A DNA stretch of 64,000 nucleotides from Azospirillum cavernae. Its GTDB lineage: Bacteria; Pseudomonadota; Alphaproteobacteria; Azospirillales; Azospirillaceae. The position numbers were made by a program, and so were the translations under genes. The stretch lies in contig NZ_QYUL01000002.1 in NCBI RefSeq assembly GCF_003590795.1, forward strand, positions 861,001-925,000, given 5' to 3'. The notes under the pieces are model-generated. The model was not told the DNA's origin. It did no database searches and worked only from the letters and a program-made list of their open reading frames with translations. Shown in pieces: positions 38,314 to 47,806 of the stretch (position 1 is its first letter; the number at the start of each line of letters is the position of its first letter).

Positions 38314-39588
38314 ATGCGCATTCCGTTCCAAACCGCCTCCCTGAAGAGCGTCCCTCTCTCGCTCGCCGTCGGCGTGGCCTCGCTCGCCGCTCTGTCTTCT
38401 GTCGCTCTGCCTTCGGCGGCGCTGGCCGACCCGCTGCGGGTGGCGGTGATCGAAAGCCTGTCGGGCATGCAGGCGTCCACCGGGCGCCCCTATCTGATCG
38501 CCGCGCATTATGTGCTGGACGCGCTGAACGCCAAGGGCGGCTTCAACGGCGAGAAGGTTATCCTCACCGAATACAATTCGGGCGGCAAACCGTCGGGCGC
38601 GTCGGAAAAATTCCTGCAAGCCGCCGCCGAGGGCGCGAACATCGTGATTCAGGGATCCTCCTCCCTGATCGCCGCGCAATTGTCCGACGACATCCGGGAG
38701 TACAACAAGAAGAACCCCGGCAAGGAGGTCATCTACTTCAACGTCGGCGCCGAGGCGATGGAGCTGACCGGCGAGAAATGCCACTTCCACGCCTTCCGCT
38801 ACACCGCGACCGCGCCGATGCGCATCGGCGCGCTGGTCAGCGTGATGAAGCAGGAAGGGGTGCTGGGCAAGCGCGTCTATTCGATCAACCAGAACTATTC
38901 CTGGGGCCAGGACGTCGAGGCCAGCATCAAGGCCAACGCCGCGCCGGGCGGGTATGAGGTGGTGGAAAGCGTCCTGCACGACGTCGCCCGCATTCAGGAT
39001 TTCTCGCCCTTCATCGCCAAAATCAAGGCCGCGAATCCCGACACCGTGCTGACCGGCAATTGGTCGAACGACCTGCTGCTGCTGATGAAGGCGGCGGGCG
39101 ACGCCGGGTTGAAGGTCCGGTTCGGCACCACCTTCCTCGATCAGGTCGGCAACATCAGCAACGCGGGCGAGGGGGCGTTGGGCCATTACGTCGCCCACCC
39201 CTTCAACATCGAACTGACCGATGGAGCCTTCGCCCAGGATTACCTGAAGGTGACGGGGCATCTGCCGGTTTATGTCGAGCCGAACGCGGTCAACGCCCTG
39301 AAGGGGCTGGTCAAGGCGCTGGAAACGATCAAGCCCAGCGGCGGGGCGATCAAGGGCAACGACATCGCCCTGGCGCTGGAAAACACCACGATCCAGACGG
39401 ACATCGGCCCCATCGCCATGCGCAAAGAGGACCATCAGGCCTTGCTGCCCATCGTGGTGTCGCGCGTTGAAAAGGGCGTGAAATACCCGGTGGACGGCAC
39501 CGACATCGGTTTCAAGCCGGTCAAGGTCATCGCCCCGGACGCGGTGGTTTATCCGGTCCAGGCCAAATGCGTCATGCAGCGCCCCTGA
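38314..39588 (+). CDS. Branched-chain amino acid/amide-type ABC transporter substrate-binding protein
   Basis: 424 aa, type I periplasmic binding fold (LivJ/HAAT family). Signal peptide with twin hydrophobic part (SLAVGVASLAALSSVALP, cut after SAALA). Mature sequence starts DPLRVAVIESLSGMQASTGRP; GFNGEKVILTEYNSGGKPSG, FSPFIAKIKAANPDTVLTGN and YVEPNAVNALKGLVKAL are family features. No liv permease genes follow; instead a chemoreceptor gene starts 63 bp downstream, so the protein may feed chemotaxis. Start follows AAGGA. Confidence 0.9.
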   Translation: MRIPFQTASLKSVPLSLAVGVASLAALSSVALPSAALADPLRVAVIESLSGMQASTGRPYLIAAHYVLDALNAKGGFNGEKVILTEYNSGGKPSGASEKFLQAAAEGANIVIQGSSSLIAAQLSDDIREYNKKNPGKEVIYFNVGAEAMELTGEKCHFHAFRYTATAPMRIGALVSVMKQEGVLGKRVYSINQNYSWGQDVEASIKANAAPGGYEVVESVLHDVARIQDFSPFIAKIKAANPDTVLTGNWSNDLLLLMKAAGDAGLKVRFGTTFLDQVGNISNAGEGALGHYVAHPFNIELTDGAFAQDYLKVTGHLPVYVEPNAVNALKGLVKALETIKPSGGAIKGNDIALALENTTIQTDIGPIAMRKEDHQALLPIVVSRVEKGVKYPVDGTDIGFKPVKVIAPDAVVYPVQAKCVMQRP

Positions 39589-39650
39589 TCCAAGCGACGG
39601 CGGGGCGCCCGGCGTGACCGGGCGCTCCGCATCCGGGGGCTGAGGAACAT

Positions 39651-41762
39651 GTGGAATCCAATGTGATGATGAGCCGAATTGCAAACGGCGCGAGAAGCCT
39701 GACCGGCAAGCTCATTCTGTGGGTCGTGGTCATGCTCGCGATCATTTTCGCCGGTGGCGTGGCCGCGCTGTCGACCGTCAACAGCGGCGTCATCGGCGAT
39801 CTCGCGCTCAAGCACAGCAGCGAGGTGGGGGAACACCACGCCGCCGGGGTGCAGGGGGATTTGAACCGCGCGATGGCGACGGTGGAGGCTCTGGCCAACG
39901 CCTTTGGCATGATGCGCCGCAGTTGGGTGACGGACCGCACCGCCTACAACGAAGTCATGCGGGCGATGTTCGAAAGCGATCCCGACCTGTTCAGCCTGTG
40001 GGCCGGGTTCGAACCGAACGCCATCGATCCCGACGCCGACCATCTGGACGACATCGGCTGCAACGGCAAGGGCCGCTTCCTGGCCCAATGGTTCCGCGAA
40101 AACGGCCAACTCGACGTCCGCGCCTTCGACGAGCCGAAGGCGGGGGATCCGGGTTCGGCTTTCTATTTCCGGCCCAAGGATTTGCGCAAACCCGTCGTCA
40201 CCGAACCCTATGAGTACATGGTCGGCAGCCGCAAGGTGCAGATGGTCTCCCTGGTCGCCCCGGTGATCGTGGACCGCCGGGTCATCGGCGTGGTCGGCCT
40301 CAGCCTGCCGCTCGACCGCTTTTCCGAATCCTTGGGGCGGGTGCGCCCCTTTGAAACCGGACGAATCAGCCTTGTTTCGTACCAGGGGAGCTGGGCGGCC
40401 TATCACCAGCCCGACGCGCTGGGCAAGCCGGTGACGGCGTCCGACCCGGAATTGGCGGGCATCCTTGACGCGGTGAAGGAGGGGCGGCGCAGCGACTTCA
40501 TCACCCAGGATCCGGTGATCGGCGGGCCGGTGCAGAATTTCCTGATTCCGATCACCATCGGCGCCACCGGCACCCCGTGGGGGATGCTGACCACCATTCC
40601 GTTGGACAAGGTCAACGAACCCGCCCGGATGATCCAGAACTGGACGTTGGCGGGCAGCGTGGTGACGCTGGTCATTCTCGCCTCGATCCTCAGCCTGGTC
40701 GGCATGATGGTGATCGGGCGGCCTTTGGCTCGCACCGTCGCCGTCATCGGGCGGCTGGCGGGCGGCGAATACGCCTTCGCGATCAGCGGGGTGGAGCGCA
40801 AGGACGAGATCGGGCAGGTCAATCGGGCGCTTCAGATCTTCCAGAAAAACATCGTCCGCGTCGCCGAGATGGAAAAGGAGCGGCGCGATCAGGAAGAGCG
40901 CGCCGTGGCCGTCCGCGCCGAGGAGATGGGGCGGTTGGCCGACAGCTTTGAAGCGGCGCTGTCGGGCATCGCCGGGGCGGTGTCGTCGGGCGCCGGCGAG
41001 CTGGAGGAGAGCGCGGTCTCCCTGACCGGCATCGCCGAGGAAACCAGCCGCCAGAGCATCGCCGTGGCCGCCGCCTCGGAACAGGCGACGACCAACGTGC
41101 AGACGGTGGCGGGGGCGGCGGACGAGCTGGTTTTCTCCATCAACGAGATCACCCGGCAAATCACCCTGTCCGCCGACACCGCTCGGGCGGCGGTCGGCCA
41201 CATCGACCGCACCAACGAAACGGTGGAGGGGCTGGTCGCCGCCGCCCAGCGGATCGGCGACGTCACCGGCTTCATTCAGCAGATCGCCAGCCAAACCAAT
41301 TTGCTGGCGCTGAACGCCACCATCGAGGCGGCGCGGGCGGGCGAAGCGGGCAAGGGCTTCGTCGTCGTGGCGTCGGAGGTCAAGAATCTGGCCAACCAGA
41401 CCGCCAAGGCGACCGACGACATCCGCGTGCAGATCCAGCAGATGCAGGAAGTCACCGGCGCGGCGGTGGAGGCGATCCGCGAGATCGCGCGGATGATAAC
41501 CACCGTCAACGACAATATTTTGGCCGTCACCAGCACGGCGGAGCGGCAAGGCGCCGTGACCGCCGAAATTTCCGAAAACATCCGTCAGGCCGCCGACGGC
41601 ACCCGCGACGTCACCACCAACATTGGCGGCGTCACGATGGCGTCGGGCGAAACCGGGCGGATGGCGCAAAATGTCCTGGACGCGTCGCGCAGCTTGACCG
41701 AGCAGTCGGTCCATCTGCGCAATGAAGTCCAGGCCTTCGTGGCTAAAATCCGCGCCGCCTGA
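39651..41762 (+). CDS. Methyl-accepting chemotaxis protein with periplasmic dCache-like sensor
   Basis: 703 aa. TM1 at about 18-40 (LILWVVVMLAIIFAGGVAAL), a periplasmic Cache-type domain to about 335 (SLWAGFEPNAIDPDADHLDD; VTEPYEYMVGSRKVQMVSLV), TM2 (LAGSVVTLVILASILSLVGM), HAMP (RPLARTVAVIGRLAGGEY), then the signalling hairpin with tip IEAARAGEAGKGFVVVASEV. No C-terminal CheR pentapeptide. Start taken at GTG 39651 after GAGGA; ATG 39666 is an alternative. Adjacent binding protein suggests sensing of a bound ligand. Confidence 0.93.
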   Translation: MESNVMMSRIANGARSLTGKLILWVVVMLAIIFAGGVAALSTVNSGVIGDLALKHSSEVGEHHAAGVQGDLNRAMATVEALANAFGMMRRSWVTDRTAYNEVMRAMFESDPDLFSLWAGFEPNAIDPDADHLDDIGCNGKGRFLAQWFRENGQLDVRAFDEPKAGDPGSAFYFRPKDLRKPVVTEPYEYMVGSRKVQMVSLVAPVIVDRRVIGVVGLSLPLDRFSESLGRVRPFETGRISLVSYQGSWAAYHQPDALGKPVTASDPELAGILDAVKEGRRSDFITQDPVIGGPVQNFLIPITIGATGTPWGMLTTIPLDKVNEPARMIQNWTLAGSVVTLVILASILSLVGMMVIGRPLARTVAVIGRLAGGEYAFAISGVERKDEIGQVNRALQIFQKNIVRVAEMEKERRDQEERAVAVRAEEMGRLADSFEAALSGIAGAVSSGAGELEESAVSLTGIAEETSRQSIAVAAASEQATTNVQTVAGAADELVFSINEITRQITLSADTARAAVGHIDRTNETVEGLVAAAQRIGDVTGFIQQIASQTNLLALNATIEAARAGEAGKGFVVVASEVKNLANQTAKATDDIRVQIQQMQEVTGAAVEAIREIARMITTVNDNILAVTSTAERQGAVTAEISENIRQAADGTRDVTTNIGGVTMASGETGRMAQNVLDASRSLTEQSVHLRNEVQAFVAKIRAA

Positions 41763-41766
41763 TCGC

Positions 41767-41794
41767 GGCGGCGGTCCTTGATTGGACCGCCGCC
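41767..41794. terminator. Strong hairpin after the chemoreceptor gene
   Basis: An 11-bp perfect stem GGCGGCGGTCC/GGACCGCCGCC with loop TTGATT starts 4 nt past the stop codon. No T run; probably a Rho-assisted or stabilising 3' hairpin. Confidence 0.6.
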
Positions 41795-41873
41795 CATCCC
41801 ACACACAGTCTTGCCATGGGGCCGATGCGTGGCGACGCTGAGGTGTGGACGCCCAGCGTCACCACAGCGTGGG

Positions 41874-43040
41874 TCAATCCAAGACGCGATTGCCGGTTCC
41901 GCTGTTGATGAAGGGGGAAGCGCACTGCGCATAGGCATTTGGGCCTAGGACGATTTTGCTGGTGTTGTTCTGAAGCCAAATTCCGGTGTTCTTGATTTTT
42001 TCCACGGTGTTTCCAAGAATCGTCATGCCGCGATCCGCGTTGTTCGCGTTTTGAATGACGATGCCATTTTCATACGACGAGGTGGCCGCAGACCCGCAAC
42101 CACGAATGATGTTTCCGGTGATGGTGGTTGAGCCGGTGCGGTTCATGTCGATGGCGATCCAATCCTCCGAACCATTGCTGTTCCCGGCTGTGCTGTTGAA
42201 GTTGTAGAACAGAGAGTTCGAGATGCTGCTGTCATAAACGCCCCGGGTGAGGATGTTGCGGACGGCGGCGTTGATGTGGCAGTTGTTCATGGCCAACAGG
42301 CTTTCGGCGCCATTTTCACCGCAATCCCAATAGACCCCATATTTCACACCAACAATTGAACAATTTGTCATGTAGATGCCTTCGCAGTACTGCGTCGCCA
42401 ACACAGCCGTATGGCCATAGACAAAATTGCAGGCTGTGATGGTGTGGTCCGTGGCGTCTTTCCCACTGGCGCTGGTCCAATAGACGATGGATCGACCTTT
42501 GAATTTACCCTCCCCGCAGACAATGAACTCGCAATCTGTGACGTGACTGTTCGACGCGTCCTGGATGACAAGGCCGGTCCACCACCCCTCCTCCATCGTG
42601 GTGGCGCCACGGAAGGCGACTCGGGAAATGGTCGGCGACGGCATCGGTCGTCCGACAAGACTGCCGCCGTCGAACCACAGGGCATGCCGGGTGTTGCTGG
42701 TCGATGTGGTGGACAAGGTCAGATCGGACGCATGAAACGCGGCGAATTGCTGACCGCCAGCGCGCAGCCAGTAATTGCCAGCCCCGGCGGTCGCCTTGAA
42801 ACCGTCCACGTCGGTGAAACGGATTTCAGAAACCTCCATGCCATCGCCTTTGATCGACACCGCCTTTTGGCCGGTCATGTCGATCGTGATGCTCTGGCTC
42901 AGGATGTAGATGCCCGCCGGAAAATACAGAACGCCGCCGCCAGCGGCCACCAGCGCGTTCCGCGCCGCGTTCACAGCGCCGGTGTCATCGGTCGAACCAT
43001 TTCCCGTGGCGCCATAGGATTTGACGTTGAAGACATCCAT
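41874..43040 (-). CDS. Right-handed beta-helix (pectate-lyase-3/tailspike-like) protein
   Basis: 388 aa without signal peptide. The N-terminus FNVKSYGATGNGSTDDTGAV and GGGVLYFPAGIYILSQSI is the cap of the Pectate_lyase_3 superfamily found in phage tailspikes and polysaccharide lyases. Later short repeating strands rich in N, S, T and G (ITGNIIRGCG, MTILGNTVEKIKNTGIWLQN) make the parallel beta-helix. Base composition is lower in GC than the neighbours and its promoter side (43041-43243) is AT-rich, suggesting transfer. No other phage gene is near. A GGAGCACTCAC site precedes the ATG. Enzymatic activity cannot be judged. Confidence 0.85.
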   Translation of the reverse strand: MDVFNVKSYGATGNGSTDDTGAVNAARNALVAAGGGVLYFPAGIYILSQSITIDMTGQKAVSIKGDGMEVSEIRFTDVDGFKATAGAGNYWLRAGGQQFAAFHASDLTLSTTSTSNTRHALWFDGGSLVGRPMPSPTISRVAFRGATTMEEGWWTGLVIQDASNSHVTDCEFIVCGEGKFKGRSIVYWTSASGKDATDHTITACNFVYGHTAVLATQYCEGIYMTNCSIVGVKYGVYWDCGENGAESLLAMNNCHINAAVRNILTRGVYDSSISNSLFYNFNSTAGNSNGSEDWIAIDMNRTGSTTITGNIIRGCGSAATSSYENGIVIQNANNADRGMTILGNTVEKIKNTGIWLQNNTSKIVLGPNAYAQCASPFINSGTGNRVLD

Positions 43041-43243
43041 GTGAGTGCTCCGTCGTTTGGTGAGAACGGGGAGAATGTAAATTTAAGGAATTTAAACCTC
43101 AATAGAAAAAGAAAAATATCCTATTTCACGACAGTCAGCCTACGCCAGGCGCCTTGGCGGCGCGACGCCGCTCGGAGCGTCCAAGATGGCGGTCGCCGTC
43201 CGATGACGCTATCCTAACCGCCCATTGGCGAAGCGAGCGATGA

Positions 43244-44377
43244 ATGAGGGGATCAAGGGCTAAAGAAGCGCCTAAGGAGATCCTTCCTCCGTTCAGCCTT
43301 CAGGTGGATCCGAACGCCATCGTCGAACAGGATCACGACCAAGCTTTCATGGACTACAAAGCGGGTCAGACGCTGTCGCCCCTGCTGCTGCTGGGCGACG
43401 CCAAGGAGGTGCTGCGGGCGCTGCCCGACGATTGCCTCGATTGCGTCATGACCTCGCCGCCCTATTGGGGCAAGCGGGAGTATGAGGCGGGCGGCCTGGG
43501 GCTGGAGGCCGATCATCGGGAGTATGTGACGGCGCTGGCCGCGATCATCGCCGAGGTGAAACGGGCGCTCAAGCCCGAGGGATCCTTCTGGCTTAATTTG
43601 GGCGACAGCTACCAGGGCAAGGGGCTGGTCGGCGTGCCGTGGCGCGTCGCCTTCACCTTGATCGACCATCAAGGCTGGATTCTGCGCAACGAGGTGGTGT
43701 GGAACAAGCTGAAGGGCGGGATGGACACCAGCAAGGACCGTCTGGCCAACCTGCACGAAAGCCTGTTCCACTTCGTCAAACAGCCAAAGGGCTATTACTA
43801 CGACGCCGACGCCATCCGCTCGAAACCGCGCACGGCCAAGATCGTCAACGGCGCGGTGGTGTCGGCCACGGGCGTGTCCGGGGTTCGCTACAAAAGACAG
43901 ATCGAACTGTCGACATCGCTTCAGCCCTTGGAAAAAGAGGCGGCCTTTGCGGCCCTGGAGACAATCTTGACCGATGTGGCGGAAGGGCGGCTGTCCGATT
44001 TCCGCATGGTCATCCGTGGGCAGCAGCGGACAACCCACTCCGACAACGTCAAGCTCTCCGGCCGCGCCAAGGAACTGCTCGACAAAGGATTCTACCTCCT
44101 CAAATACCACCCAAAAGGCAGCAAGCCGGGCGACGTTTGGGACATCATCCCCGAGGACACGCAGGGCCGCGCGGCGCATTTCGCCGCCTACCCCATCGAC
44201 CTGTGCCGCCTCCCGCTGCTGGCGACCTGCCCGCCGGGCGGAATCGTCCTGGATCCCTTCTGCGGAACCGGCACCACCCTGGTCGCCGCGCGCTTGCTGG
44301 GTCGGAAGTCGGTCGGCGTCGATCTGTCCCGACGCTACCTGGAACTCACGCAGGAACGGCTGCGCGCCACCCGGTGA
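43244..44377 (+). CDS. Orphan DNA methyltransferase, beta class (N4-cytosine/N6-adenine)
   Basis: 377 aa. Catalytic motif IV CVMTSPPYWGKREYE comes before the SAM motif I DPFCGTGTTLVAARLLGRKS, the beta-class order (as in CcrM and many type II enzymes). The SPPY form is typical of N4-cytosine methylases, while DPPY would suggest adenine. An insert around 200-280 is the likely target recognition part. No restriction endonuclease or CcrM-like C-terminal domain is visible. Start uncertain: ATG 43244 or an internal ATG near 43349. Divergent from the beta-helix gene. Confidence 0.88.
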   Translation: MRGSRAKEAPKEILPPFSLQVDPNAIVEQDHDQAFMDYKAGQTLSPLLLLGDAKEVLRALPDDCLDCVMTSPPYWGKREYEAGGLGLEADHREYVTALAAIIAEVKRALKPEGSFWLNLGDSYQGKGLVGVPWRVAFTLIDHQGWILRNEVVWNKLKGGMDTSKDRLANLHESLFHFVKQPKGYYYDADAIRSKPRTAKIVNGAVVSATGVSGVRYKRQIELSTSLQPLEKEAAFAALETILTDVAEGRLSDFRMVIRGQQRTTHSDNVKLSGRAKELLDKGFYLLKYHPKGSKPGDVWDIIPEDTQGRAAHFAAYPIDLCRLPLLATCPPGGIVLDPFCGTGTTLVAARLLGRKSVGVDLSRRYLELTQERLRATR

Positions 44378-44393
44378 ACGTCGGCGTCCGCCG

Positions 44394-44846
44394 CTACAAA
44401 CGGATCAGCACGACGCCCACAATCAGAGACGCGGCGCCGACCAACCGGGTGAGGCTCAACGGGTGGTGGGAAAGCCCGAACAGGCCGAAATGCTCGAAGG
44501 CGAGCGAGCCGACCATCTGGCCGACGACGATCAAGGCGAGAACCGTCGCCGGACCAAGGCGAGGGACCATCAGAATGGCGACGCTGATGAACAGCGCGCC
44601 GAAAAGCCCCCCGCTCCAGGACGGCCAGGACGTGGATCCCACGAGCGGGATGGACAATGGCGGCCCTGGGGCGGTCAGCGCCACCGCCAACATCGCCAGC
44701 ATGCCGACGCAATAACTCACGAAGCCCGCCCACCAGGGCGACCCCAGTTCCGTGCGCAGATTTGCGTTCAAGACCTGTTGCAACGCGACGCTCGCCCCGG
44801 CGCCGACCACCAAAAGATAGGAAAACACCGACACAGCGGACGTCAT
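44394..44846 (-). CDS. DMT superfamily YdcZ-type membrane protein (DUF606)
   Basis: 150 aa with about five membrane helices (SYLLVVGAGASVALQQVLNA; WWAGFVSYCVGMLAMLAVAL; VLALIVVGQMVGSLAFEHFG). ALQQVLNANLR near the N-terminus and GQMVGSL mark the YdcZ family, small-molecule exporters of unknown substrate. Downstream of an AraC regulator on the same strand (109 bp), hence probably regulated by it. Confidence 0.9.
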   Translation of the reverse strand: MTSAVSVFSYLLVVGAGASVALQQVLNANLRTELGSPWWAGFVSYCVGMLAMLAVALTAPGPPLSIPLVGSTSWPSWSGGLFGALFISVAILMVPRLGPATVLALIVVGQMVGSLAFEHFGLFGLSHHPLSLTRLVGAASLIVGVVLIRL

Positions 44847-44955
44847 GCCGCGATCTCCCCAGCTACGCGCCGATTCGCAGCGGAACCATTCCCTGCGGCG
44901 CTTCTGGGCGGATGGATAGCAAGCTTGGGCGATGGCGGTCTGGAACGGATGTGAC

Positions 44956-45699
44956 CTACCCCGCCCGATACCGCCCCGGGGTCACGCCGAAGGCGCGTCG
45001 AAAGCAGCGGCCCAGATGGCTTTGGTCGGCGAAGCCGGTTTCGGCGGCGACCCCGGCGATGGAGTCCCCCGCCCGGAGCAGCCGACGCGCGTCGTTCAGT
45101 TTCTCCAACAGCCAGAAGGCGTGCGGCGGCAGGCCGCAATCCCGTTTGAAGCGACGGGTGTAGCCCTCGCGGCTCAGGCCGACCCGTTGCGCCGCTTGCC
45201 GGACGCTTTCCCAGGCCTCGCCGCCCAGCCGTTCGGTCGTTGTGCGTTCGGTCGTCGGGCGCGGGCTGCGCGCCGCAACACACCGATGGTCTTCGACCAT
45301 GGCTCTCAGATCGCGCCAGTCGAAACGCCCCTTGCCGCGCCAATGACGAGCCATGCTGTCCATCAAATCCGGCGCGGCGTGCGCGCCCGGCGGCAGATAC
45401 AGATTGACGCAAGCGACGTCGTACGGTTCGGACAGCGAGCGGTGGGGCGTTCCCGCAGGGATGCGCGCGCCCTGACCGGAAGACAGCGTGACCACCTCAT
45501 CGCGGATGACAAAGCGGCGGCGTCCCGACAAGACGAACGTCACCTGATCGTCGTCATGAAAGTGGGGCGGCAAGGCCACATCGCAGCCGCGCACCGTTCC
45601 AAACTCGACGATGTCGCTGCCCGTTTGGCGCGAATACTCCCAGGTTCCGTTTCGATTTTGAACGGGTCTTGGGATCGTCGAAAGCAGAAGCGACGGCAT
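44956..45699 (-). CDS. AraC-family transcriptional regulator
   Basis: 247 aa. N-terminal cupin arm (PHFHDDDQVTFVLSGRRRFV, GQGARIPAGTPHRS) and a C-terminal double helix-turn-helix (VGLSREGYTRRFKRDCGLPP; GDSIAGVAAETGFADQSHLG; RCFRRAFGVTPGRYRAG). This is the AraC_binding-2 layout seen with YdcZ or LysE exporters, which fits the next gene. Ligand unknown. Confidence 0.92.
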   Translation of the reverse strand: MPSLLLSTIPRPVQNRNGTWEYSRQTGSDIVEFGTVRGCDVALPPHFHDDDQVTFVLSGRRRFVIRDEVVTLSSGQGARIPAGTPHRSLSEPYDVACVNLYLPPGAHAAPDLMDSMARHWRGKGRFDWRDLRAMVEDHRCVAARSPRPTTERTTTERLGGEAWESVRQAAQRVGLSREGYTRRFKRDCGLPPHAFWLLEKLNDARRLLRAGDSIAGVAAETGFADQSHLGRCFRRAFGVTPGRYRAG

Positions 45700-45938
45700 C
45701 GCGGCAGTCCCCCGTCTCGGCTGGCGCCCTGTCGCGCCAACGTCTGTGCGAAAGAGTTTTCAACCCGCCCATTGGACGGGGAGCCGCCAACGCCCACAAT
45801 GCTTTTTGATGTTTGGCGTCACCCAATCGCCGACACTGTGCCAAAACTGTGACAAACAGCGTGATTCGGACGATTTCGGGACGGTCGCGGCACTCTTCAC
45901 TGCGGGACAAACGACTGATTTTGCAGCGGTGCGCGCGT

Positions 45939-46012
45939 TGGAGCGGGTGAAGGGAATCGAACCCTCGTCGTAAGCTTGGGAAGCTTCTGCTCTACCATTG
46001 AGCTACACCCGC
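45939..46012 (-). tRNA. tRNA-Gly(CCC)
   Basis: 74 nt with encoded CCA (complement of TGG at 45939-45941). Acceptor GCGGGTG pairs with CACCCGC, D arm GCTC/GAGC, anticodon loop TTCCCAA (anticodon CCC), T arm GAGGG-TTCGATT-CCCTT. No intron. Confidence 0.96.
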
Positions 46013-46115
46013 GCGCCCGGTGTTTATAGGCGAGCGTCGCGCCGGATTCAAGCGTTCCTGCAACGGAAACGCAACGCCGCCGCACAATCGCCGCCGCACA
46101 ATCGCCGCCGCACAT

Positions 46116-46976
46116 TCAGGGCGCGACGGGGGCCGGGGTGGTTGCGGCGGCGGCGGCGGTGGGGGCCGGGCGGCCCGACACGGCGCGGGCGACGCCTTCG
46201 GAGATCACCCGTTGGCAATGCTCGGCCAGCGCCTTGCGGCTGGAGAAGTCGTCGATGGTGACGGGCGGGTGAAAGTCTATTTCCACCGTCATGCCGCCCA
46301 ACTGGAAGACCTGCCACAGGTGCGGGGCGAGGTCCATGTCGCCGTACCAAGCGTAAAAGGGGCGGAAGGCGATGCCCATCGGGATGCCGTCCAGCCGCGT
46401 CGGCGTGACGCTGACCGGCTGCACGGTCAAGGGCCGGTCGCCGATCCGGCGGGCGGCGACGGCGAACAAGGCGGTCTTGAAGGGCAGGGTGCGGTTGCCG
46501 TCGCTCGACGTGCCTTCGGGGAACAGGATCAGGCTGTCGCCCGCGTCCAGGCGGGCGCCGATGTCGTCGCGCTGCTTGCCAACCTCCGACCGCGCCTTGC
46601 GCTCGACGAAGACGGTGCGTTGCAGCTTGGCCAGCAGCCCGAAAAAGGGCCAGCCCGCCACCTCGGTCTTGGCGATGAAGGAGCCGGGGATCAGCGCGCC
46701 CAGCACGGTGATGTCGAGGTAGGAGGAATGGTTGGAGACGAACAGCACCGGCCCTGCCGCCGCTCCCGCCGCCTGTTGGCCGCGCACCACCAGATCCAGA
46801 CCCAGCAGACGGGCGCATTGGCGGTGGTAGAAGACCGGCAGGCGATGGCGCAACGGCCAGCGCAGGGCCACCGCCAACGCCTGAACCGGAATCAGCAACA
46901 GCGTCCACAAAAGATAAACCGTCAGACGGAGCGCGCCGCGCCCGACCGATCCCAACGCGCGTGCGGTGTCCGTCAT
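46116..46976 (-). CDS. olsA: OlsA/PlsC-type O-acyltransferase
   Basis: 286 aa. 1-acyl-sn-glycerol-3-phosphate acyltransferase family: SNHSSYLDITVLG (the H-X4-D catalytic pair), KTEVAGWPFFGLLAKLQRTVFV region, and FPEGTSSDGNRTLPFK. An N-terminal membrane helix (LRLTVYLLWTLLLIPVQALA). Directly downstream of an OlsB-type acyltransferase (8 bp), so it is best read as OlsA, which adds the second acyl chain to lyso-ornithine lipid. A role in phosphatidic acid synthesis cannot be excluded. Confidence 0.85.
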   Translation of the reverse strand: MTDTARALGSVGRGALRLTVYLLWTLLLIPVQALAVALRWPLRHRLPVFYHRQCARLLGLDLVVRGQQAAGAAAGPVLFVSNHSSYLDITVLGALIPGSFIAKTEVAGWPFFGLLAKLQRTVFVERKARSEVGKQRDDIGARLDAGDSLILFPEGTSSDGNRTLPFKTALFAVAARRIGDRPLTVQPVSVTPTRLDGIPMGIAFRPFYAWYGDMDLAPHLWQVFQLGGMTVEIDFHPPVTIDDFSSRKALAEHCQRVISEGVARAVSGRPAPTAAAAATTPAPVAP

Positions 46977-46984
46977 GGTTCCTG

Positions 46985-47806
46985 TCAGCCGGGTTGGCTG
47001 TCGCGGCTGCGACGCTCGTAATGTTTGAAATATTTGTCGGTGATGAGGTCGGTCTTCACCACGATGCAGACGTCGGTGGTGTTGAACTGGTGGTCGATCA
47101 CCACCCCGTCGCCGATGAAACCACCCAGCCGCAGATAACCCTTGATGAGCGGCGGCAGCACGTTCAGGGCGCGGCGCGGGTCGATCTGATCCTTCTCCAT
47201 CAAATTCATCGAGACGTAACGGTCGGGCAGCGCGGTGGCGCGAAGCTCCGGCGGGGCCAGATGATGGTGATGGAGATAGGCCAGCGGCTCGGCCAGCGCG
47301 GCGGGGTCGGTGCCGGGCAGGCTGGCGCAGCCGAACATCAGGGCGATGTTGTGCTGGAACACATAGGCGGCGATGCCGCGCCACAGCAATTGCATGCTGC
47401 CGCGCGTGCGGTATCCGGCGTCCACGCAGGAGCGCCCCAACTCCAGGACTTCGCCGGGGTAGTTGAGCAGCGGGCTGATGTCGTATTCGTCGCTGGAATA
47501 GAAGCAACCGGCCTTTTCGGCGACGGGGCGGCGGATCAGCCGGTAGGTGCCGACCACCATGTCGGGGCCGTTGCCGCGCGCGTGGTCGATCACCAGCAAA
47601 TGGTCGCACAGCGCGTCGAAAGCGTCGAAGTCGCGCAACTGCGCCTTCATCGCGTCCGTCGGGATGGCCGCCATTTCATCGTAAAAGACCCGGTAACGCA
47701 GCGCCTGCGCCCAGTCGATCTCAGCGGCGGTCTCGGCCAGCCGCACTTCCAGGGATCCCATCCGAAGCTCGGACGACTCGCCCTGGTCCACGCTCGTATC
47801 AGCCAT
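46985..47806 (-). CDS. olsB: OlsB-type ornithine N-alpha-acyltransferase
   Basis: 273 aa GNAT-like protein. EVRLAETAAEIDWAQALRYR, VFYDEMAAIP, HLLVIDHARG, VVGTYRLIRRPVAEKAGCFY, ELGRSCVDAGYRTRGSMQLL and GCASLPGTDPAALAEPLAYL follow the hemolysin/OlsB family. OlsB transfers a 3-hydroxyacyl chain from ACP to ornithine, the first step to phosphorus-free ornithine lipids. Start placed at 47806 (MADTSVDQGES); no clear ribosome site, and an ATG 35 codons upstream is possible. Followed by olsA. Confidence 0.87.
   Translation of the reverse strand: MADTSVDQGESSELRMGSLEVRLAETAAEIDWAQALRYRVFYDEMAAIPTDAMKAQLRDFDAFDALCDHLLVIDHARGNGPDMVVGTYRLIRRPVAEKAGCFYSSDEYDISPLLNYPGEVLELGRSCVDAGYRTRGSMQLLWRGIAAYVFQHNIALMFGCASLPGTDPAALAEPLAYLHHHHLAPPELRATALPDRYVSMNLMEKDQIDPRRALNVLPPLIKGYLRLGGFIGDGVVIDHQFNTTDVCIVVKTDLITDKYFKHYERRSRDSQPG

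Noticed and set aside
41874..43040. Reading the beta-helix gene as part of a prophage
   Set aside because: No integrase, terminase, capsid or tail gene lies within reach on either side; a lone tailspike-like gene does not make a prophage.
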